Below, piece by piece: positions 4,658 to 7,739 of a stretch of DNA of 7,739 nucleotides; the stretch's first letter is position 1; each line of letters opens with the position of its first letter. The stretch is from Mageeibacillus sp. UBA1212 (GTDB taxonomy: Bacteria > Bacillota > Clostridia > UBA1212), in assembly GCA_002309655.1 (NCBI GenBank), contig DBXM01000052.1, positions 3,876 through 11,614 of the forward strand, given 5' to 3'. A program made the translations under genes and the position numbers. The notes below the pieces were generated by a model, which saw nothing but the letters and a program-made list of their open reading frames with translations, had not been told where the DNA came from and did not search any database.

Positions 4658-6082
4658 ATGTGCATCATGGGAAACGTTAAGAAATACGACGTGGCGATAA
4701 TAGGCGGAGGCACCGCGGGTGTTTTCGCGGCTTACGAGATAAACAGGCTCATGCCCGGCAGCTCCATCGTGATCGTCGAGAGAGGCCATTCTATATATAA
4801 AAGGTCGTGCCCGATAGTCGCGGGCAAGGTCGACAAGTGCATTCAATGCAATCCCTGCGCAATCATGAACGGTTTCGGCGGCGCAGGGGCTTTTTCTGAC
4901 GGAAAGTTCAACTTCACCACCGAGTTCGGCGGCTGGCTGAACGACTACATCGACGACGCGGAGGTCATGGACCTTATCGAGTACGTGGATTCCGTGAACG
5001 TCTCTTTCGGCGCGACCGAGGAGCGTTTCAGCACCTATTCCGAGCAGGCCCACCGCCTGATGAAGCGCGCGCTCGAGAACGATATGCACCTTCTGATGGC
5101 GTCCGTCAAGCACCTGGGCACCGAGAAGAACCTCGAGATACTCAAGCGCATTTACGACTACATGAACGACCGCGTGGACATTCTCTGCGACACGGCGGCG
5201 GTCTCCATTAAAAAGGAAGACGACGGCACGTACAGGCTGGGGCTCGAAGACAGGAACGGCGAAAAAGAAATTGCGTGCGAGTACCTTATCGCGGCGCCCG
5301 GACGTTCGGGAGCGGAGTGGTTCGCGGACAGGTGCAATGAGCTCGGGATCGAGCTCATCAACAACCAGGTCGACATCGGCGTCAGAGTCGAGCTGCCGGC
5401 GGCGGTGTTCCAGGAGGTCACGGACGCGGTCTACGAGGCGAAGCTCGTCTACAGAACGAAGCAGTACGGCGACAAGGTGCGCACTTTCTGCATGAATCCG
5501 TACGGACACGTGGTTACCGAGAACGTGGACGGCTGTGTGACGGTCAACGGCCACAGCTACGCGGACCCGGCGCTCAGGAGCGACAACACCAACTTCGCGC
5601 TTCTCGTCAGCAACAAATTCACCGAGCCTTTCAGCGAGCCGTACAGGTACGGGAAGAGCATCGCGTCGTTCTCGAACATGCTGGGCGGCGGCGTCATCGT
5701 GCAGCGTTTCGGCGACCTTATAAGAGGCGTCAGGACCAACGAGCACCGGCTCAGGCAGAGCTTCACGAGGCCTACCTTAAAGGCGACGCCGGGCGACCTC
5801 AGCCTGGTGCTCCCGAAGAGGCACCTCGACAACATTATCGAAATGATCTACGCACTCGACAAGGTGGTTCCCGGAACCGCCAACTACGACACGCTGCTCT
5901 ACGGCGTGGAGGTGAAATTCTACAGCTCGCGGCTCAATCTGACGCGGGAACTGGAGACTACGCTGCCGAACATGTTCGCGTGCGGCGACGGTGCGGGCGT
6001 GACGCGCGGTCTTTCACAGGCTGCGGCAAGCGGCGTGCACATCGCGAGGGTGATTGCGGAGCGCGCCGGCAGGAAGGGTTGA
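4658..6082 (+). CDS. FAD-dependent dehydrogenase, COG2509-like
   Basis: This is a cytoplasmic flavoprotein of the uncharacterised NAD(P)/FAD-dependent dehydrogenase group (COG2509-like); substrate and partner are unknown. The N-terminal dinucleotide-binding motif is AIIGGGTAG (13-21), followed by the acidic end of the second strand, VIVERG (38-43). A cysteine cluster follows (Cys51, then Cys61, Cys64, Cys67 in KCIQCNPC), then GGAGAFSDGKFN (74-85), a hallmark of the group. FACGDGAGVTRGLSQAA near residue 440 is the C-terminal FAD motif. At 474 residues the length is typical. The start is uncertain: ATG 4658 and ATG 4667 (MGNVKK) are in frame and neither has a strong ribosome binding site. It leads an operon with the serine acetyltransferase four bases downstream. 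Confidence 0.88.
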   Translation: MCIMGNVKKYDVAIIGGGTAGVFAAYEINRLMPGSSIVIVERGHSIYKRSCPIVAGKVDKCIQCNPCAIMNGFGGAGAFSDGKFNFTTEFGGWLNDYIDDAEVMDLIEYVDSVNVSFGATEERFSTYSEQAHRLMKRALENDMHLLMASVKHLGTEKNLEILKRIYDYMNDRVDILCDTAAVSIKKEDDGTYRLGLEDRNGEKEIACEYLIAAPGRSGAEWFADRCNELGIELINNQVDIGVRVELPAAVFQEVTDAVYEAKLVYRTKQYGDKVRTFCMNPYGHVVTENVDGCVTVNGHSYADPALRSDNTNFALLVSNKFTEPFSEPYRYGKSIASFSNMLGGGVIVQRFGDLIRGVRTNEHRLRQSFTRPTLKATPGDLSLVLPKRHLDNIIEMIYALDKVVPGTANYDTLLYGVEVKFYSSRLNLTRELETTLPNMFACGDGAGVTRGLSQAAASGVHIARVIAERAGRKG

Positions 6083-6086
6083 TGTT

Positions 6087-6755
6087 ATGGGTTTGTTAGC
6101 GGACGCAAAATCGATAGCGGCGCGCGACCCGGCCGCCAGGAACGTTCTGGAAGTGATCCTACTCTACCCGGGCTACAAGGCGCTTCGCGACCACAGGATC
6201 GCGGCGTTCTTCCTGCGCCACAAAATGCCCTTCATCGCGCGGTGGATCTCGCAGTGCTCGAGCAGGCGCACGGGAATCGAGATACATCCGGGCGCGAAAA
6301 TCGGTAGCGGACTTTTCATCGACCACGGCAACGGAATAGTGATCGGCGAGACGGCTGTCATCGGAGACAACTGCACGATCTACCACCAGGTGACCCTGGG
6401 CGGAACCGGCGTCCAGAAGCACTGCAAGCGCCACCCGACCGTCGGCAACAACGTTCTTATCGGCGCGGGAGCGAAGATTCTCGGCCCGATTACGATAGGG
6501 GACAACTCAATGATCGGTTCGGGCTCGGTGGTGCTTTCGGACGTGCCGGCGAATTCGACCGTCACGGGCATCAAAGCGCGCGTTATTAAAACAGACGGCG
6601 AGCGCGTGGCGCCTTCGCTCTCTCTCGAACACGCCAAGGTCATCGACCCGATCGCGCAGGACATTTCAGATCTGCGTGAGGAGATCGAGGCGCTGAAGGA
6701 GAAGGTCAGGGATCTCGAGGACGAGACGACGTACGACTTCGATCTGCCGTTCTGA
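6087..6755 (+). CDS. cysE: Serine O-acetyltransferase, EpsC/CysE type
   Basis: The enzyme makes O-acetylserine from serine and acetyl-CoA, the first step of cysteine synthesis. The 222-residue protein has a short helical N-terminus, as in Firmicutes EpsC, then a left-handed hexapeptide beta-helix. The active-site motif is FIDHGNGIVIGE with Asp79 and His80, followed by VTLGGTG and the acetyl-CoA-side run GAGAKILGPITIG. The tail (about 190-215) has regular I/L/V spacing (ISDLREEIEALKEKVRDLE) and should form a coiled coil; it ends in acidic residues. I chose ATG 6087 because AGGAAGGG lies eight bases upstream and family homology begins there; an upstream ATG at 6054 would overlap the FAD gene. 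The four-base gap indicates cotranscription, possibly coupling cysteine supply to the flavoprotein's role. Confidence 0.93.
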   Translation: MGLLADAKSIAARDPAARNVLEVILLYPGYKALRDHRIAAFFLRHKMPFIARWISQCSSRRTGIEIHPGAKIGSGLFIDHGNGIVIGETAVIGDNCTIYHQVTLGGTGVQKHCKRHPTVGNNVLIGAGAKILGPITIGDNSMIGSGSVVLSDVPANSTVTGIKARVIKTDGERVAPSLSLEHAKVIDPIAQDISDLREEIEALKEKVRDLEDETTYDFDLPF

Positions 6756-6795
6756 TTTCCCTACTTTTAGGCAAAACCGCCTTTCATTGCAGGCT

Positions 6796-6813
6796 CCGCG
6801 GAAGCGGTCTTTT
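6796..6813 (+). terminator. Weak candidate terminator after cysE
   Basis: CCGC (6796-6799), a GGAA loop and GCGG (6804-6807) form a short hairpin followed by TCTTTT. A 4-bp stem is weak, but an outer pairing with the earlier ACCGC could extend it. No clear promoter for the next gene was found between 6814 and 6861, so partial read-through is possible. Confidence 0.3.
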
Positions 6814-6873
6814 GAAGACAGGCGATTTTTACAGACGTTGATACTAAATTTTAAGCTTTTTGGAGGAATGTTT

Positions 6874-7739
6874 ATGGAGTACAAAGACCGCAGGGTTGGA
6901 ACAGTTTCCAGAGGTATCAGGTGCCCGATCATCCGTGAGGGCGACGACCTGGCCGAGATCGTAACTTCAAGCGTTCTCGAGGCCGCGGAGGCCGAGGGGT
7001 TCGCGCTTCACGACAGAGACGTTGTCGCGGTCACCGAGTCGATCGTGGCGAGGAGCCAGGGCAACTACGCGACGGTGGACGACATCGCCGCTGACGTAAA
7101 GAAAAAGACCGGAGGGGACACCGTTGGCGTGATTTTCCCGATCCTCTCCAGAAACCGGTTCGCAATCTGCTTAAGAGGTATCGCGAAAGGCGTCAAAAAG
7201 GTCGTTCTGATGCTTGGCTACCCTTCGGACGAGGTCGGAAACGAGCTCGTAAGTCTTGACAAAATAGACGAGGCGGGCATCAACCCGTACTGCGACATTC
7301 TGACACTCGAGGACTACAGGCGTCTTTTCGGCGAGAACAGGCACCCGTTCACCGGCGTCGACTACGTCGCGTACTACGAGCAGCTGATCCGTGAATGCGG
7401 CGCGGAGGTCGAGATCATTTTCGCGAACCAGGCCAAGACGATCCTGCTCTACACCAAGACCGTCATCAACTGCGACATTCACACCAGAAAGCGCACCAAG
7501 CGCATCCTTCTCGAAAACGGCGCGGAAACAGTGCTCGGGCTGGACGACATTCTCACCGAACCCGTGAACGGCAGCGGCTGCAACAAGAGGTACGGTCTGC
7601 TCGGCTCCAACAAGGCCACCGAGGACAAGATCAAACTCTTCCCGCGGGAGGAGTGCAAGGAACTCGTTCTTGAAATCCAGAAGCGCCTTCTCGAGGCGAC
7701 CGGCAAGCACCTCGAAGTCATGGTCTACGGCGACGGCGC
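6874..7739 (+). CDS. CofE-like protein (F420-0:gamma-glutamyl ligase family), 3' truncated by window
   Basis: The first 288 residues are visible and the frame is open at the right edge. The sequence resembles a family in clostridia usually annotated as coenzyme F420-0:L-glutamate ligase, after the archaeal and actinobacterial CofE, which adds glutamates to F420. Supporting stretches are RVGTVSRGIRCPIIREGDDL (7-26), DRDVVAVTESIVARSQGN (48-65), GVIFPILSRNRFAICLRGIA (85-104) and VNGSGCNKRYGLLGSN (231-246). CofE itself is about 250 residues, so this longer form is a separate subfamily. No other F420 gene is in the window and F420 is not expected in clostridia, so the true substrate is probably different. 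GGAGG at 6862-6866, seven bases before ATG 6874, fixes the start. Confidence 0.75.
   Translation, partial: MEYKDRRVGTVSRGIRCPIIREGDDLAEIVTSSVLEAAEAEGFALHDRDVVAVTESIVARSQGNYATVDDIAADVKKKTGGDTVGVIFPILSRNRFAICLRGIAKGVKKVVLMLGYPSDEVGNELVSLDKIDEAGINPYCDILTLEDYRRLFGENRHPFTGVDYVAYYEQLIRECGAEVEIIFANQAKTILLYTKTVINCDIHTRKRTKRILLENGAETVLGLDDILTEPVNGSGCNKRYGLLGSNKATEDKIKLFPREECKELVLEIQKRLLEATGKHLEVMVYGDG

Noticed and set aside
6054..6086. An upstream start for cysE adding 11 residues.
   Set aside because: It lies inside the FAD gene, and the ATG at 6087 has a strong ribosome binding site and begins the family homology.

Overview
The window looks like chromosomal DNA from an anaerobic, GC-rich member of the Firmicutes (Clostridia). 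The evidence is a ROK-family sugar kinase with the Firmicutes-style zinc motif, a short EpsC-type serine O-acetyltransferase, a COG2509-like FAD protein, and a CofE-like protein of the kind seen in clostridia. Strong AGGAGG-like ribosome binding sites and sigma-A-type promoters also fit. This assignment is inferred from protein style only; no rRNA or other marker gene is present.

Left third (1-1745): an accessory-looking, visibly AT-richer block. It opens with the broken 3' end of a group II intron on the + strand: the C-terminus of its reverse transcriptase/maturase, then domains V and VI (1 to about 333). A promoter with an 11-T run in its spacer (396-424) and a roughly 200-base leader follow, then a gene for an unrecognised lipoprotein (634-1515). 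A second, much shorter 3' remnant of a related intron lies on the - strand (about 1541-1692). The 3' ends of both remnants face the lipoprotein gene, so it sits between inverted intron fragments. A bidirectional terminator (1697-1727) closes the block.

Middle (1746-4430): a three-gene leftward operon with 37-base gaps and a good promoter at 4402-4430. In transcription order it holds a ROK glucokinase-like gene, a Nudix hydrolase with an unrecognised C-terminal half, and truA (tRNA pseudouridine synthase). This is housekeeping content; the oddities are an Ile in place of the phosphate-loop Thr of the kinase and the Nudix extension.

Right (4431-7739): a divergent control region holds back-to-back promoters and two perfect inverted repeats, one just upstream of the rightward -35 and one on the predicted transcription start. 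It drives a rightward pair: a COG2509-like FAD-dependent dehydrogenase with a cysteine cluster, and serine O-acetyltransferase (EpsC/CysE), four bases apart. A separate gene for a CofE-like (F420-0:glutamate ligase family) protein runs off the right edge.

The clearest points for follow-up are the paired intron remnants (one with a destroyed domain V catalytic triad, one with it intact and lying against a terminator hairpin, as expected for group IIC introns), the T11 promoter of the lipoprotein gene, and the palindrome at the start of the FAD-dehydrogenase/cysE transcript. I saw no wholly new system.
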